Shown here piece after piece: positions 47,973-57,879 of a DNA stretch of 64,000 nucleotides. A program made the position numbers and the translations under genes. Position 1 is the first letter of the stretch. Each line of letters begins with the position of its first letter. Below the pieces are notes generated by a model. It was not told the origin of the DNA, ran no database searches, and saw nothing but the letters and a program-made list of their open reading frames with translations. This DNA is from Anoxybacteroides voinovskiense (GTDB lineage: Bacteria; Bacillota; Bacilli; Bacillales; Anoxybacillaceae): the NCBI RefSeq assembly GCF_014196205.1, contig NZ_JACIDE010000004.1:1-64000 (forward strand), in the 5' to 3' direction.

Positions 47973-48560
47973 CTATGAAAATTGTCGGTCGTTTCTTCGG
48001 ATGCATAATCCATAAGCGATCGCAATTGAGGCAATGCTTAACCAAAACGTAAAATAGCCAATTTGCGGCATATAGTCGTTTAACATTTGATAGCGTGGCA
48101 TCATGCCAAACACGTAATCAATAACGTCGTTATGTAGCGTCCAAATAGCCGCTACTGCCAAATGCCATCCTTTCATGCGATAAAACGGCGCGTACAACAA
48201 TCCTTCGACCGCCATCGCTCCGTGCGAGATAATTAACATCCACCCTTGCCAACCAATCGTCCCTGTGACAACGAGCACGAGTATATTCATCACGACCGCC
48301 CAAACGCCGTATTTGAACAACGTCACGATCGCAAGCGCCTCCAAAAGCGGCCAATTTTTTCCGAGCAAAAAGGCAAAAAGGACAAACACAAAAAACAAAC
48401 TCGCCGTCGGGCTATCGGGCACAAACAATAAAAACTTTATTGGCGTTTCGGAAAGCTGCTGACCGTACCATATGTATCCGTAAACCGTTCCGAGCACGTT
48501 AATGATAAGTAAAAGCCACAACACGGAGCGCTGCCTGAGCAAAAACAATATCCAGCGCAT
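47973..48560 (-). CDS. ypjA: YpjA, DUF1405 membrane protein
   Basis: A 195-residue protein with about six membrane segments (LWLLLIINVLGTVYGYIWYG, WPLLEALAIVTLFKYGVWAV). DUF1405 family, function unknown. It lies between qcrC and ypjB, as in B. subtilis. AGGTGAAG precedes the ATG. Confidence 0.85.
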   Translation of the reverse strand: MRWILFLLRQRSVLWLLLIINVLGTVYGYIWYGQQLSETPIKFLLFVPDSPTASLFFVFVLFAFLLGKNWPLLEALAIVTLFKYGVWAVVMNILVLVVTGTIGWQGWMLIISHGAMAVEGLLYAPFYRMKGWHLAVAAIWTLHNDVIDYVFGMMPRYQMLNDYMPQIGYFTFWLSIASIAIAYGLCIRRNDRQFS

Positions 48561-48596
48561 ACTTCACCTACTTTCTAAGTGAAATGGGAAAGAAAA

Positions 48597-48620
48597 AAGC
48601 TGACTAACGATAGCCAGCTT
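48597..48620 (-). terminator. Terminator of qcrABC
   Basis: On the minus strand, AAGCTGGCT and AGTCAGCTT arms, followed by TTTTCTTT, just after the qcrC stop codon. Confidence 0.8.
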
Positions 48621-48636
48621 CTTTCGCGTCGGTACT

Positions 48637-49404
48637 TTATTTCGCTTTCAATCCTGCGATAAACTCAGATAGTTTTTTCAACTCTTCGTCTGTGCCTTTG
48701 AACACGCCTGGTGGCATGCCTCCGCGGCCGTTTTTCGCAATTTTCGCGATTTCTTCTGGCTTTAACCCAGTGCCGACAAGCGACGGCGCTGCTGCACCAC
48801 CAGATAAGTTTTCGCCGTGGCAAGTAACACATGTATTCGCTTGCGCAATTTTATATCCTTCGGCGTTTTTGTCAATTTCGACTTGCGCACGAATTTTCCC
48901 TTGTTCCGCAGCTTTTTTCCAGTCGTGTGTTACGACAGATTGCCACGTTAAGAAAATGATCGCTGCAAGCGTTAACAACATCATCCCTACCGCCACCGGA
49001 CGTTTCGTTGGACGGCGTTCCGGTCCGCGATCTAAAAACGGCGCAAGAAGCAACGCTCCAAACGCAAGCCCTGGGATGACAATCGCTCCAATCACCGTGT
49101 AAGGACCTGACGCATACGAATATTTCAGCAACTGGTATAGGAATAAGAAATACCAGTCTGGAAGCGGAATATATGACGTATCTGTTGGGTCAGCGATACG
49201 CTCTAACGGAGATGGATGGGCAACGGTTAAACATAAAAACCCAACTAAAAAGACGGAACCAACCATCCATTCCTTCAGCAAGAAGTTCGGCCAAAACGCT
49301 TCTGTTTTTCCCGGATATTCCGAATAGTCTTTCGGGATATTCGGCTTTCTCACGGCAGAAACGCGGGAATCGCCGACGAATTTCATCCCTTTTCCGCGAT
49401 GCAT
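48637..49404 (-). CDS. qcrC: Menaquinol:cytochrome c reductase, cytochrome b/c subunit
   Basis: A 255-residue fusion of a subunit-IV-like membrane part with a C-terminal c-type cytochrome. About three or four membrane segments occupy ~45-160. The heme-binding CVTCH (~196) is followed by a class-I cytochrome c fold (NLSGGAAAPSLVG, GGMPPGVF with the axial Met). Part of the b6c complex that passes electrons from menaquinol to cytochrome c. AAGGAGGGG precedes the ATG. Last gene of qcrABC. Confidence 0.95.
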   Translation of the reverse strand: MHRGKGMKFVGDSRVSAVRKPNIPKDYSEYPGKTEAFWPNFLLKEWMVGSVFLVGFLCLTVAHPSPLERIADPTDTSYIPLPDWYFLFLYQLLKYSYASGPYTVIGAIVIPGLAFGALLLAPFLDRGPERRPTKRPVAVGMMLLTLAAIIFLTWQSVVTHDWKKAAEQGKIRAQVEIDKNAEGYKIAQANTCVTCHGENLSGGAAAPSLVGTGLKPEEIAKIAKNGRGGMPPGVFKGTDEELKKLSEFIAGLKAK

Positions 49405-49449
49405 AGCATGTTCCCCTCCTTTGTCTCAAAAACTAAACAGCCGTACATT

Positions 49450-50124
49450 TTACAGTGGACCAGAAATTCCTTGTTTGCGAATCATTAAGAAGTGCGCTGC
49501 CATTAATCCGAGCAATGCACCTGGTAAGAAAAAGACGTGAATCGCAAAGAAACGCGTTAACGTTTGCGCTCCAACGATTTCCGGGTGACCGGCTAATAAC
49601 GTTTTCACCGCTGTTCCGATGACTGGTGTTGCTTCTGCAATTTGCAACCCTACTTTTGTCGCAAATAGCGCTTTCATATCCCAAGGCAATAAGTAGCCTG
49701 TAAAGCCAAGCCCCATCATGACCATGAAAATGAGCACGCCGACAATCCAGTTCAATTCCCGCGGTTTTTTGTATGCCCCTTGGAAAAAGACGCGCAACGT
49801 ATGTAAAAACATCATGACGATGACAAGACTCGCGCCCCAGTGGTGCATGCCGCGCACAATTTGACCGAATGCGACTTCATTTTGCAAATAATATACAGAT
49901 TCCCATGCGTTTTTAATATCTGGAACGTAGTACATCGTTAAAAACATCCCAGACAAAATTTGAATGACGGTGACAAAAAACGTTAATCCGCCAAAGCAGT
50001 AAACGAACGCTGAAAAATGGTGTGCTGGGTTTACATGCTCCGGCACTTCATGGTCAGCGATATCGCGCCACAAAGGCGTAATATCAAGCCGCTCGTCGAC
50101 CCAGTCATAAATTTTGTTTAGCAC
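49450..50124 (-). CDS. qcrB: Menaquinol:cytochrome c reductase, cytochrome b subunit
   Basis: A 224-residue b6-type cytochrome with four membrane segments carrying heme-ligating histidines (e.g. RGMHHWGASLVIVMMFLHTL and RFFAIHVFFLPGALLGLMAA). GTG start at 50124 preceded by a G-rich site eight bases upstream, three bases after the qcrA stop. Confidence 0.96.
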   Translation of the reverse strand: MLNKIYDWVDERLDITPLWRDIADHEVPEHVNPAHHFSAFVYCFGGLTFFVTVIQILSGMFLTMYYVPDIKNAWESVYYLQNEVAFGQIVRGMHHWGASLVIVMMFLHTLRVFFQGAYKKPRELNWIVGVLIFMVMMGLGFTGYLLPWDMKALFATKVGLQIAEATPVIGTAVKTLLAGHPEIVGAQTLTRFFAIHVFFLPGALLGLMAAHFLMIRKQGISGPL

Positions 50125-50127
50125 CTA

Positions 50128-50637
50128 TTACGCCCCCCCTCGTGGTTTCGCTTTACCTAAATATAGTTTGCCGTCTTTTACTTTGTACTCATAGCGGTCT
50201 AGCGGATGCATTGGCGGTGTACCTGGAACGTTCGTGCCGTCTTTCGTATAGCGGCCATAGTGACATGGACAGAAAAATTGGTTTGGATGTTCTTTGTCCG
50301 CGTTCCAGTTGACAGTACAACCGAGGTGCTTACAGATTGGCGATAAAGCGACAATCTCCCCTTTGTCGTCTTTGTACACCCATGCCGATTTTGGCTCTTC
50401 TGATTCGTACCACGCGTCTTTTACTTTCACTTTAAAGTCGAAGCGTTGCGGCTCGGTCGTGATGTCTTTCACTTGCGCCACCGCTACCATGTCTGCTGCC
50501 GCTTCTTCCTTTAAGATTGGGTCTAGCGCAAATCGAACCATTGGCATGAGAATGCCCGCCGCCATAAATCCACCTACACCTGTGAGCGTGTAGTTTAAAA
50601 ATTGGCGTCTTGATACACGGTGTTTGTTTTCGCTCAT
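50128..50637 (-). CDS. qcrA: Menaquinol:cytochrome c reductase, Rieske iron-sulfur subunit
   Basis: A 169-residue Rieske protein. The N terminus has a twin-arginine signal (SRRQFLNYTLTGVGG) and a membrane anchor. The 2Fe-2S ligands are in CKHLGCTVNW (~107) and CPCHYGRY (~127). First gene of qcrABC. Confidence 0.96.
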   Translation of the reverse strand: MSENKHRVSRRQFLNYTLTGVGGFMAAGILMPMVRFALDPILKEEAAADMVAVAQVKDITTEPQRFDFKVKVKDAWYESEEPKSAWVYKDDKGEIVALSPICKHLGCTVNWNADKEHPNQFFCPCHYGRYTKDGTNVPGTPPMHPLDRYEYKVKDGKLYLGKAKPRGGA

Positions 50638-50713
50638 CGTTTTCCCCCCTCATGTATAAGAGTAAGTCCATCCGGACAGAATCGTATAACACATATAAAA
50701 CTAGGACATTCTA

Positions 50714-50742
50714 ATGATAGCTCAAGATAAAGACAAGGTCAA
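50714..50742 (-). promoter_or_regulatory. qcrABC promoter
   Basis: -35 TTGACC (50742-50737), 17-base spacer, -10 TATCAT (50719-50714), about 77 bases before the qcrA start. Confidence 0.7.
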
Positions 50743-50782
50743 TATAATCGTCAATGAAATCGCTCACCGTTCGACAAGATTC

Positions 50783-51238
50783 TCATACCCATTGTGAAAT
50801 AAACGCGTTTAACAGCTTTGTTGTCTGCTCTTGCACAATTTGTTGCTTATACGAGTCGTCCATATGCTCAAATGGAATGGACGGAAGGAAAAATAGCGCT
50901 CCTAACAACCCCTGTTTCGTTTCTTTCCATTTTTGGTCGGTTGTCACATAAAATACATGGCGCATTCCCGCTTCATTTAGCTCGCTTGTCCAACGGTTTA
51001 GCCGCTCTACACATTCATCGAGCGTTTCCGACGCGAAATATGTAAATGATGGAAGGAGAAAAAGCCGCCCTTTTAACTGCCGTTCGATTTCGTTTGTGAC
51101 AAGCTGCATAAACTCTCCATCCGCAGCCGCTACTTTCGCGCGTTCGGAAAAGGTGAGCGGTAAAAGCGGAACAACGGCTGTGTCAATATACTGCTTTTCT
51201 TTTTCGTACATGCTCACATCATGGACTGTCCATTTCAT
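50783..51238 (-). CDS. ypiF: YpiF, DUF2487 family protein
   Basis: A 151-residue cytoplasmic protein (MKWTVHDVSMYEKEKQYIDT, LPLTFSERAKVAAADGEF). It matches the DUF2487 family and its usual place upstream of qcrA. Function unknown. GGGGAG precedes ATG 51238. Confidence 0.82.
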   Translation of the reverse strand: MKWTVHDVSMYEKEKQYIDTAVVPLLPLTFSERAKVAAADGEFMQLVTNEIERQLKGRLFLLPSFTYFASETLDECVERLNRWTSELNEAGMRHVFYVTTDQKWKETKQGLLGALFFLPSIPFEHMDDSYKQQIVQEQTTKLLNAFISQWV

Positions 51239-51298
51239 TGTTATTCTCCCCTTTTTCATCGTTCCTTAATCAGCCTATCACATTTTCAAAAAAAAGAA

Positions 51299-51321
51299 AA
51301 ACCTTGCGTGTCGCAAGGTTT
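51299..51321 (-). terminator. Hairpin between ypiB and ypiF
   Basis: AACCTTGCG/CGCAAGGTT arms followed on the minus strand by TTTTTCTTTTTTTT. It ends ypiB transcription or attenuates ypiF. Confidence 0.8.
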
Positions 51322-51850
51322 ATAGCCGGCGCAATTGCTCGGTCAGCTGTTTAAATGTTTGTTCGTCTTGGCGGTCGAGCGCTTCATCAATTAACTTCAT
51401 CAGCCGCTCTTTTTGAAAATGTTGCAGCGATTTTTCTAAAAACTGCTCCGCCAATAATTTGTCTTTTTCGCTTACTTGCACATGTTTCGGAGCGTACGGA
51501 TTTTCTTCAAGCACGGCAACGTATTGCGGTGAATGAAAGGAGGCGCGGAAGTTCAATTGAATGTAAATGTCTTCGTCACGGTTTAAGCGAATGTCGTGAA
51601 ACGATTTTTCTGCGTCGGTCGTCATGACGTTTTCTTTGTAAAAGCGAAACGGAACATCATCGACGCAATGGGTCGACATGACCATCCCGCGCGGACAAAA
51701 TTGGGCGTTTTCGACAAAATGCACTTTTTTCATCAACTGGTCATGGCTCATTAAGTAGTTTAAAATCCAAACACATTCGCGCCGTTTCAATTGGTAATGG
51801 CTTAAAAACCAGCGGATAAACTCTTTTTTTTCGTTCACGGACACCGTCAT
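51320..51850 (-). CDS. ypiB: YpiB, UPF0302 family protein
   Basis: A 176-residue soluble protein ([39 protein letters not shown]). The C-terminal helix [20 protein letters not shown] matches the IDEAL-type motif of UPF0302. Function unknown. GGGGGGAAGAAGG precedes the ATG. Confidence 0.87.
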   Translation of the reverse strand: MTVSVNEKKEFIRWFLSHYQLKRRECVWILNYLMSHDQLMKKVHFVENAQFCPRGMVMSTHCVDDVPFRFYKENVMTTDAEKSFHDIRLNRDEDIYIQLNFRASFHSPQYVAVLEENPYAPKHVQVSEKDKLLAEQFLEKSLQHFQKERLMKLIDEALDRQDEQTFKQLTEQLRRL

Positions 51851-51884
51851 CCTTCTTCCCCCCTCTGCCGGTTTCCAAGAAAAA

Positions 51885-51984
51885 GGTGTGTAGATTGAGC
51901 GTTAAAAACTAGTGGATAGCGCTCTATTCCTTGCTTTTCTGCCGTAGTCGGCAAACGGCTCGCTTACCGACTGGGCAGAAAAGC
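51885..51984. repeat. Long inverted repeat, second copy of the left-edge element
   Basis: Outer arms GCTTTTCTGCC/GGCAGAAAAGC (51933-51943 and 51974-51984) enclose inner arms AGTCGG.../...CCGACT, making one long cruciform-capable palindrome. The flanking CACTAGTTTTTA and AATAGAGCG, on the minus strand, match 60-118 at the left edge, in opposite orientation. It lies between ypiB and ypiA. Confidence 0.65.
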
Positions 51985-52034
51985 TTACGTTTAGCCAGAT
52001 GCTTTGTGAAATAATGGATATCACTTATGGCGTG

Positions 52035-53291
52035 CTACTCCTCTAGCTGCAATACCATTTGCGCTGCCTCTGTATTAGCGGGATCGAGTCGTACAATTTG
52101 CGCAAACATCGCTTTCGCACGTTCACGATCTCCTTCTTCGATTAAAAAATAACCATATTCTTCTAGAAACTCCACGTCATTCTTAAAGAAAGTATATGCC
52201 TCTTGGTAATGGTTTAATGCATCGGAATACATTTCAAGCTTATGTTTCGCGCGCGCCAAATACCACTCCAATTGCGGGTCGTATTCCCCTTGGTCGATGG
52301 CATATTGCAACAAACGAACGACGTCTTCGTATCGCTCTTGATGCATCCATACGCTCGCTAACGCAACTAGCGCTTCGACATATCCAGGGTCAATGTCAAC
52401 TGCTTTTTGTAAATACGTTTCCGCTTCTTCTTCTTTGCCAAGTTTTAAAGCGATTTTTCCCGCATAGAGAAGCAGCTCTTTATTCCATTCATCCACAAGC
52501 AAGCCTTCTTTGGCGATGTCGTAGCTTTTCGTGACATCGCCTTCGTGCTCGTACGCTTTCGCTAAATACAAATAAAGCGGCACATAATCGCGGTCGAGTT
52601 CTTTTAGCTGCGTCAATTTTTCAATTGCCGTTTGGTAATATTCTGCCTGAAAGGCGGTAAACCCGTAGCCGAACAACGTATGGCTGTCGATTTTCTTTTC
52701 TATCGTTTGTTCATAATACGGAAGCGCTCGTTCAAACTCCCCTAACAAGCTAAGCGCTTCGGCGAGCCGCTCGGGGATGAACGTGCCGGCAACCGTCGTT
52801 TCACGTTCAAGTACTTTTTTATAAAATGAAATGCTTTTTCCATACTGCCCTGTCGCAAAATAAAGTTCCGCAAGGGCAAATTCGATAATCGGTTCGTTCG
52901 GCGCTTTTTCGTACGCTTTTAATAGCTTTTGTTCGCTCACTTCCTCAAGCCCTTGCATTTGGTAAAGGTCAGCTAAAAGTAAGCACGCCCGCGGAAAAAG
53001 CGGGTCGTCCTCGTCAATGTCTGCTAACAAGGCGAGCGCTTTTTCGTCTTCGTCAAGCTCTGTATAAATTTCTGCTAAAAAGATGAAAAGTTCGCCTTCA
53101 TCTGGGTAACGTTGCACTAGTTCTTCGACGATGGTGCGTGCCTCCTCGAGCATTCCCCAGGAAAATAGATAATCGGCAAGCATATATTTTTCGTCGTCGG
53201 TCGCTTCTTTTTTTATGTTTGGAAGAAGGGAAAGGGCGCGTTCGATGTCGCCGTTTTCCACAAGTTGCACAAGTTCGTCGATTCGGTTCAT
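52035..53291 (-). CDS. ypiA: Tetratricopeptide repeat protein YpiA
   Basis: A 418-residue protein made almost entirely of TPR helical pairs (e.g. YGKSISFYKKVLERET, YLQKAVDIDPGYVEALVALA, LEEYGYFLIEEGDRERAKAM), a scaffold for protein binding. AAGGAAGTG precedes ATG 53291; the longer frame overlaps the upstream gene. It corresponds to B. subtilis ypiA after the aro genes. Partner unknown. Confidence 0.88.
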   Translation of the reverse strand: MNRIDELVQLVENGDIERALSLLPNIKKEATDDEKYMLADYLFSWGMLEEARTIVEELVQRYPDEGELFIFLAEIYTELDEDEKALALLADIDEDDPLFPRACLLLADLYQMQGLEEVSEQKLLKAYEKAPNEPIIEFALAELYFATGQYGKSISFYKKVLERETTVAGTFIPERLAEALSLLGEFERALPYYEQTIEKKIDSHTLFGYGFTAFQAEYYQTAIEKLTQLKELDRDYVPLYLYLAKAYEHEGDVTKSYDIAKEGLLVDEWNKELLLYAGKIALKLGKEEEAETYLQKAVDIDPGYVEALVALASVWMHQERYEDVVRLLQYAIDQGEYDPQLEWYLARAKHKLEMYSDALNHYQEAYTFFKNDVEFLEEYGYFLIEEGDRERAKAMFAQIVRLDPANTEAAQMVLQLEE

Positions 53292-53304
53292 TGTCCACAC
53301 TTCC

Positions 53305-54195
53305 TTATGTAAAATTTGCCGTAAACATCCCTGGCGCTCGGACGATTCGTTCGCGCCCAAAGCCAGGTGGAAAAAAGAGCTCATCGCCTGCTTTCATCAC
53401 TTTGCCGTTATGAACAGTGATGAGAGGAACATGTTTATCATAATCGACGGTGAACGTTTCGGCAACTAGGTTGCTTTTTGCATATAAATTATAATCTACT
53501 TCGCCGCCGATGCGGATATCTCCTTTTTGTGGATAAATGCCAATTTTCTTTAATACATCAAGCGCTAACGGTACGCGCTCTTTTAAGGCAAACGGAAGAA
53601 ACGGAATGCGCTCATGTGCTAACACGTATTGCCATTGTTGTTCTGCTTGTTTCGTTGGCGGCGTCAGCCAATATGGAACGAGCGGAAGTGGATACGAAGC
53701 GAACGTGTCATACATCCAGCCCCAGGCGAGTGTTTCCAACGGTTCATCGCCAGTTAGTTCAATAAACAACACAGGAATGCGGAGTCGTTTGCATGCTCTG
53801 ACAAATGATGGAGTAAGCGTACGAAGAGGGATTTTTACCCCGATGAAATAATCGACTGGGCTATTGAGTAAATGTACGCGGAGGTGCTGTAAGGCGTCCG
53901 GCAATTGTTTTTCATACCGGACATCGCACACTGCTAATAGCGTTGTGCATCCTTTTGCAAGAAAATGTTGCTGCATGTATGTCTTAAATTCCGAAAACGG
54001 GCGCGGATTGCTAAACGAAAAATCGAGCATGACATGGCCGGGCGTCATCACAAATTCACCAACCGGCATGCGCACCCAGCGGTACATCGCCGTTTGCTCA
54101 TCGATGTAATCAATGCGGTTGTGAGCAATAACAAGCGAGCAGCGCTTCACCGCCCCATCTCTCACGACGGTCGCTTCATCGATAATATACGGCAC
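53305..54195 (-). CDS. Uncharacterised protein, possibly amidohydrolase-like
   Basis: A 296-residue soluble protein I cannot assign. The start (MPYIIDEATVVRDGAVKRCS) and TPGHVMLDFSFSNPRPFSEF (~51-70) recall the N-terminal sandwich and the first strand of amidohydrolases, but the usual metal-binding His-x-His is not evident. The C-terminal part (GGEVDYNLYAKSNLVAETFT ... VHNGKVMKAG) again resembles the amidohydrolase end. It could be a non-catalytic relative. GTG start at 54195 with a strong G-rich site; 13 bases before ypiA. Confidence 0.6.
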   Translation of the reverse strand: MPYIIDEATVVRDGAVKRCSLVIAHNRIDYIDEQTAMYRWVRMPVGEFVMTPGHVMLDFSFSNPRPFSEFKTYMQQHFLAKGCTTLLAVCDVRYEKQLPDALQHLRVHLLNSPVDYFIGVKIPLRTLTPSFVRACKRLRIPVLFIELTGDEPLETLAWGWMYDTFASYPLPLVPYWLTPPTKQAEQQWQYVLAHERIPFLPFALKERVPLALDVLKKIGIYPQKGDIRIGGEVDYNLYAKSNLVAETFTVDYDKHVPLITVHNGKVMKAGDELFFPPGFGRERIVRAPGMFTANFT

Positions 54196-54277
54196 GTTCC
54201 CACCCCCCCTTTAAGACAAGCTATGAAGGAACTGAGCAAAGTATGCAACATTTATCATTTAAAAATAAAAATGAAAA

Positions 54278-54319
54278 AGGGCGTCTAATAATCGAACAAT
54301 CGATTTATTAGACAACCCT
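54278..54319 (-). terminator. Terminator of the aromatic supraoperon
   Basis: Read on the minus strand, arms AGGGTTGTCTAATAAATCG and CGATTATTAGACGCCCT pair over ~17 bases and are followed by TTTTTCATTTTTATTTTT, just after the aroA stop. Confidence 0.88.
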
Positions 54320-54324
54320 AATAA

Positions 54325-55614
54325 TTATCTTTGTAACGCCTGCAAATGGTCAAAAAATGTCGGGTACGAGACGGCGATGGCTTCTGCGCCTTGCAGGGAC
54401 ATCGCGCCGTTCGTGATGCACGCCGCAATCGCGAGCATCATGCCGATGCGGTGGTCGCCGTGGCTGTCGACTTCGACGCCGTCCGCTGTTAGCGGCGTTT
54501 TGCCGCGGATGATCATGCCATCGTCCGTCGCCTCAATATCGGCGCCAAGTTTTCTCAATTCGGTCACGACCGTATCAATTCGGTTCGTTTCTTTCACTTT
54601 TAGCTCTGCCGCATCTTTAATGACGGTCGTTCCTTCTGCTTGCGTCGCGAGCAGCGCGATAATTGGAATTTCGTCAATTAAGCGCGGAATGAGCGCCCCG
54701 CCGATTTCCATCGCCTTTAAATGGGACGTGCGAATCATGATGTCGCCAATCGGTTCTGTATCTTCATTGCGGACGTTTTCAATCAAAAGCTCCGCCCCCA
54801 TTTGCTCGAGCACGTCGACAATGCCCGTTCTCGTCGGGTTTAGCCCAACGTTTTTCAAGACGATTTCGCTATTTGGCACAATCGCGCCAGCCACTAAGAA
54901 AAAGGCAGCGGACGAAATATCGCCAGGGACGTATACATCCGTTGCTTTTAGCGTTTGCTTGCCGCTTACCGATACCGTTAACCCATCGACGGCGACTTCC
55001 CCGCCGAATAAACGCACCATCCGCTCCGTATGGTCGCGCGATTTCGCCGGCTCGGTCACCGTCGTCGTCCCTTCGGTGAACAGCCCTGCCAATAAAATCG
55101 CTGATTTTACTTGCGCGCTGGCAACAGGGGATTCATATAGAATCGGACGCAAATTGCCGCCGCGAATCGCAAGCGGCGTATAGTTGCCGCCCGCACGTCC
55201 GTCAATATGCGCTCCCATCATCGTTAACGGCTTTGTCACCCGCGCCATCGGTCGTTTCGCAATCGACGCATCGCCAATTAAGCAAGCATGGAACGGGCAT
55301 GCGGCTAAAATGCCAAGCAACAACCTCGTCGTCGTTCCCGAGTTGCCGACGTTTAATATGTCCGCCGGCTCTTGTAGCCCGTCGAGTCCGTTTCCTTCCA
55401 CGACGACGTCTGTCCCGTTTTGCGTAATAGCGACCCCCATTTTGCGAAAGCAATCAATCGTGCTTAAACAATCTTCCCCCGGCAAAAAGTTCGCAATCGT
55501 CGTCGTCCCTTCGGCGATCGCCCCGAGCATAACGGCCCGATGGGAAATCGATTTATCGCCAGGGACGTGAATCGTTCCTCGCAGCGACGGAACGTTCGTT
55601 TGTAACGGCTGCAT
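54325..55614 (-). CDS. aroA: 3-phosphoshikimate 1-carboxyvinyltransferase (EPSP synthase)
   Basis: A 429-residue shikimate-pathway enzyme (called aroE in older B. subtilis maps). The PEP-binding [14 protein letters not shown] (~90) and [14 protein letters not shown] (~19) motifs are present, as is the C-terminal [11 protein letters not shown]. The alanine after the LLLGIL region and overall features fit the class II, glyphosate-tolerant type, but the class call is tentative. AAGGAGGAG precedes the ATG. Last gene of the supraoperon. Confidence 0.96.
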   Translation of the reverse strand: MQPLQTNVPSLRGTIHVPGDKSISHRAVMLGAIAEGTTTIANFLPGEDCLSTIDCFRKMGVAITQNGTDVVVEGNGLDGLQEPADILNVGNSGTTTRLLLGILAACPFHACLIGDASIAKRPMARVTKPLTMMGAHIDGRAGGNYTPLAIRGGNLRPILYESPVASAQVKSAILLAGLFTEGTTTVTEPAKSRDHTERMVRLFGGEVAVDGLTVSVSGKQTLKATDVYVPGDISSAAFFLVAGAIVPNSEIVLKNVGLNPTRTGIVDVLEQMGAELLIENVRNEDTEPIGDIMIRTSHLKAMEIGGALIPRLIDEIPIIALLATQAEGTTVIKDAAELKVKETNRIDTVVTELRKLGADIEATDDGMIIRGKTPLTADGVEVDSHGDHRIGMMLAIAACITNGAMSLQGAEAIAVSYPTFFDHLQALQR

Positions 55615-55625
55615 ATGGCTCCTCC

Positions 55626-56738
55626 TTATCCTTCATATGTTTCGTAGTTCGTATGCTTCTTAATGCATTCTTTCGCTCTTTGACGGTCTTCGTCGCTTTG
55701 GAAGCTTAAGCGAAGCACCCCGTAAATTTCTTCGCGCGTTTCAATGATGCGAATATTCGTAATGCTGATGCGCTCGTGCGCTAAATAGCCAGTAATTTCG
55801 GAAATAACCCCCGGATAGTCCGGCACATCGACATATAAATCGTAAAACGATGGAATCGCCCCTTTCGTGCGAACCGGTAGTCCATCGCGAAATTGCTTCG
55901 CTTCTAAAAAATAACGGTAAATCGCGTCGCTTTCTTCCCGTTCGACAAACGACCGCACCTTTTGCATTTCCATCATCCAGCGGTCAAATAAAGCGAGCAA
56001 TTCTTCTTTGTTATGTAAAAAAATATCGCGCCACATTTCCGGATTGCTTGAGGCGATGCGCGTAATATCGCGAAACCCACCAGCTGCTAGCCGGCTGACT
56101 AACTCGTCTTCTTGTTCGTGTTGCTGCGCTTGGTGCACCAAGCTTGCGGCGATAATGTGCGGAAAATGGCTAATGACGCCGGTAATTCGGTCATGTTCTT
56201 TTGGCGAAAGCGTCACAAAATGCGCCTTCGTCCCTTTCAACCATTGCTTCAGCCGCTCGACGTCGCTTTTTGGCACTTCTTCGGTCGGCGTTAAAATGTA
56301 AAACGCATTTTCAAATAAATGCGCTCGTGCCGCCGTTACGCCGCTTTTATGCGAACCCGCCATCGGGTGTCCGCCGATAAACGTAATCCCTTTCTCTAAT
56401 AGCCGCTTCGCATGTTGCACGATGCGCTGCTTTGTGCTCCCAACATCGGTGACGATGACAGACGGCTTTAGACGGTACGTGAGCATTTCTGCTAAAATTT
56501 TTTCCGTCTGCATGACCGGCGTCGCTAAAATGATGACGTCCGCTTGCGCCATCCCTTCTTCAAGGGAAAAAACAGCGTCATCAATGACGGCAAGCGTCTT
56601 CGCAAGTTTCATTTCGTCTTCATTGACATCAAAGCCAATCACGACAGACTCAGGATGTTCTTTTTTGATTGCTAGCGCCATCGAACCGCCAATCAGCCCT
56701 AGTCCGACGACAAATACAGCTCCTTCCAACGGTTTCAC
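55626..56738 (-). CDS. tyrA: Prephenate dehydrogenase with C-terminal ACT domain
   Basis: A 370-residue tyrosine-pathway enzyme. The NAD-binding [14 protein letters not shown] lies at ~10-23, then [11 protein letters not shown] (~110) and [13 protein letters not shown] (~133). The C-terminal ~75 residues form an ACT domain ([20 protein letters not shown]), expected to sense tyrosine. The start is GTG 56738 or, three codons later, TTG 56729; GAAGGTG before the TTG makes both possible. A CGCCGC/GCGGCG hairpin lies in the 43-base gap to hisC. Confidence 0.94.
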   Translation of the reverse strand: MKPLEGAVFVVGLGLIGGSMALAIKKEHPESVVIGFDVNEDEMKLAKTLAVIDDAVFSLEEGMAQADVIILATPVMQTEKILAEMLTYRLKPSVIVTDVGSTKQRIVQHAKRLLEKGITFIGGHPMAGSHKSGVTAARAHLFENAFYILTPTEEVPKSDVERLKQWLKGTKAHFVTLSPKEHDRITGVISHFPHIIAASLVHQAQQHEQEDELVSRLAAGGFRDITRIASSNPEMWRDIFLHNKEELLALFDRWMMEMQKVRSFVEREESDAIYRYFLEAKQFRDGLPVRTKGAIPSFYDLYVDVPDYPGVISEITGYLAHERISITNIRIIETREEIYGVLRLSFQSDEDRQRAKECIKKHTNYETYEG

Positions 56739-56781
56739 CTTCTCCTATAAAATGCGCCCGCCGCAATGTGCGGCGAGCTTG

Positions 56782-57879
56782 TTAGACGAATTGTTTTTCT
56801 TTTAATAGCTGCGTGAGCGCTGAAAACACGTGCTCGTTTTGTTCTTCCGAGCCGATGGTAATGCGCACCGACGTCGGAAACCCGAGCGCATTTCCTGAGC
56901 GAACGATAATGCCGCGTTCAAGCAAATATTGAAACACTTCGTTTCCCTCAATGCCAAAATCGATTAAAATAAAGTTCGCTTCCGACGGATAATAGCGCAA
57001 GCCGTGCTGCTGGCAAAAACGGTAAAATGATGCAAGCCCTTGCTTGTTTTTCGCCGCACACGCTTGGATAAACGCTTGGTCATCGAGCGCTGCGGCGGCT
57101 GCTACTTGGGCAACGCTTGACGTATTAAACGGCTCGCGCGCCGGCTCGATTTGCCGAATGATCGCTTCGCTCGCGACGCCATAGCCAACGCGCAAGCTCG
57201 CTAAACCGTACGCTTTCGAAAACGTGCGCAACACCATTAAATTGTCATATTCCGACAGAAGCGGCACCGTTTCTGGATAATCGTCTGCCGTTACATATTC
57301 GTAATACGCTTCATCCGATACGACGAGCACATGTTTTGGCACGTGTTGTAAAAATTGTTCGAACTCTTCTTTCTTCACGTACGTGCCGCTCGGATTGTTC
57401 GGGTTGCATACCCAGACGACGCGCGTCTGTTCGTCGATTGCTTCAAGCATTTTTTTTAAGTCGTGCCGTCCGTCCACGAGCGGCACTTCGCGAATTTCCG
57501 CCCCTTCAATGACAGCGTTATGGCGATATTGCGGAAATGTCGGCGTTGCCATCACCGTATTTGTTCCTTTCGTTAAAAAAGCGCGGCAAATAATTTGTAC
57601 GACTTCGTCTGAGCCGTTGCCAAAAATAAGCTCTGTTTCCCTTACGCCGAGATGTTGCGCTACTTTTTCCCGTAATACGCGCGCATAGCCGTCTGGATAC
57701 AACGCTAACCGGTCAAGTTCTTTTATGATTGCTTCTTTTACTGCCGGCGACGAGCCGTACGGGTTTTCGTTCGACGCAAGCTTAATGACGTTCGTCAACC
57801 CGTATTGCCGCTTCACTTCCTCGAGCGACTTCCCCGGCTGATAAGGAGTGAGCCCTTGCAGCTCTTTTTTCACGTTCAT
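56782..57879 (-). CDS. hisC: Histidinol-phosphate / aromatic aminotransferase
   Basis: A 365-residue pyridoxal-phosphate enzyme that serves histidine synthesis and, in Bacillus, also tyrosine and phenylalanine synthesis; this explains its place in the aro operon. [13 protein letters not shown] (~34), NPNNPSGTY (~159) and the lysine in [16 protein letters not shown] (~222) are present. The ATG lies inside the 3' part of trpA (98-base overlap). Confidence 0.95.
   Translation of the reverse strand: MNVKKELQGLTPYQPGKSLEEVKRQYGLTNVIKLASNENPYGSSPAVKEAIIKELDRLALYPDGYARVLREKVAQHLGVRETELIFGNGSDEVVQIICRAFLTKGTNTVMATPTFPQYRHNAVIEGAEIREVPLVDGRHDLKKMLEAIDEQTRVVWVCNPNNPSGTYVKKEEFEQFLQHVPKHVLVVSDEAYYEYVTADDYPETVPLLSEYDNLMVLRTFSKAYGLASLRVGYGVASEAIIRQIEPAREPFNTSSVAQVAAAAALDDQAFIQACAAKNKQGLASFYRFCQQHGLRYYPSEANFILIDFGIEGNEVFQYLLERGIIVRSGNALGFPTSVRITIGSEEQNEHVFSALTQLLKEKQFV

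Noticed and set aside
54377-55183. 268-codon open frame antisense to aroA
   Set aside because: No ribosome binding site; it mirrors codon bias of aroA and has no recognisable domain.
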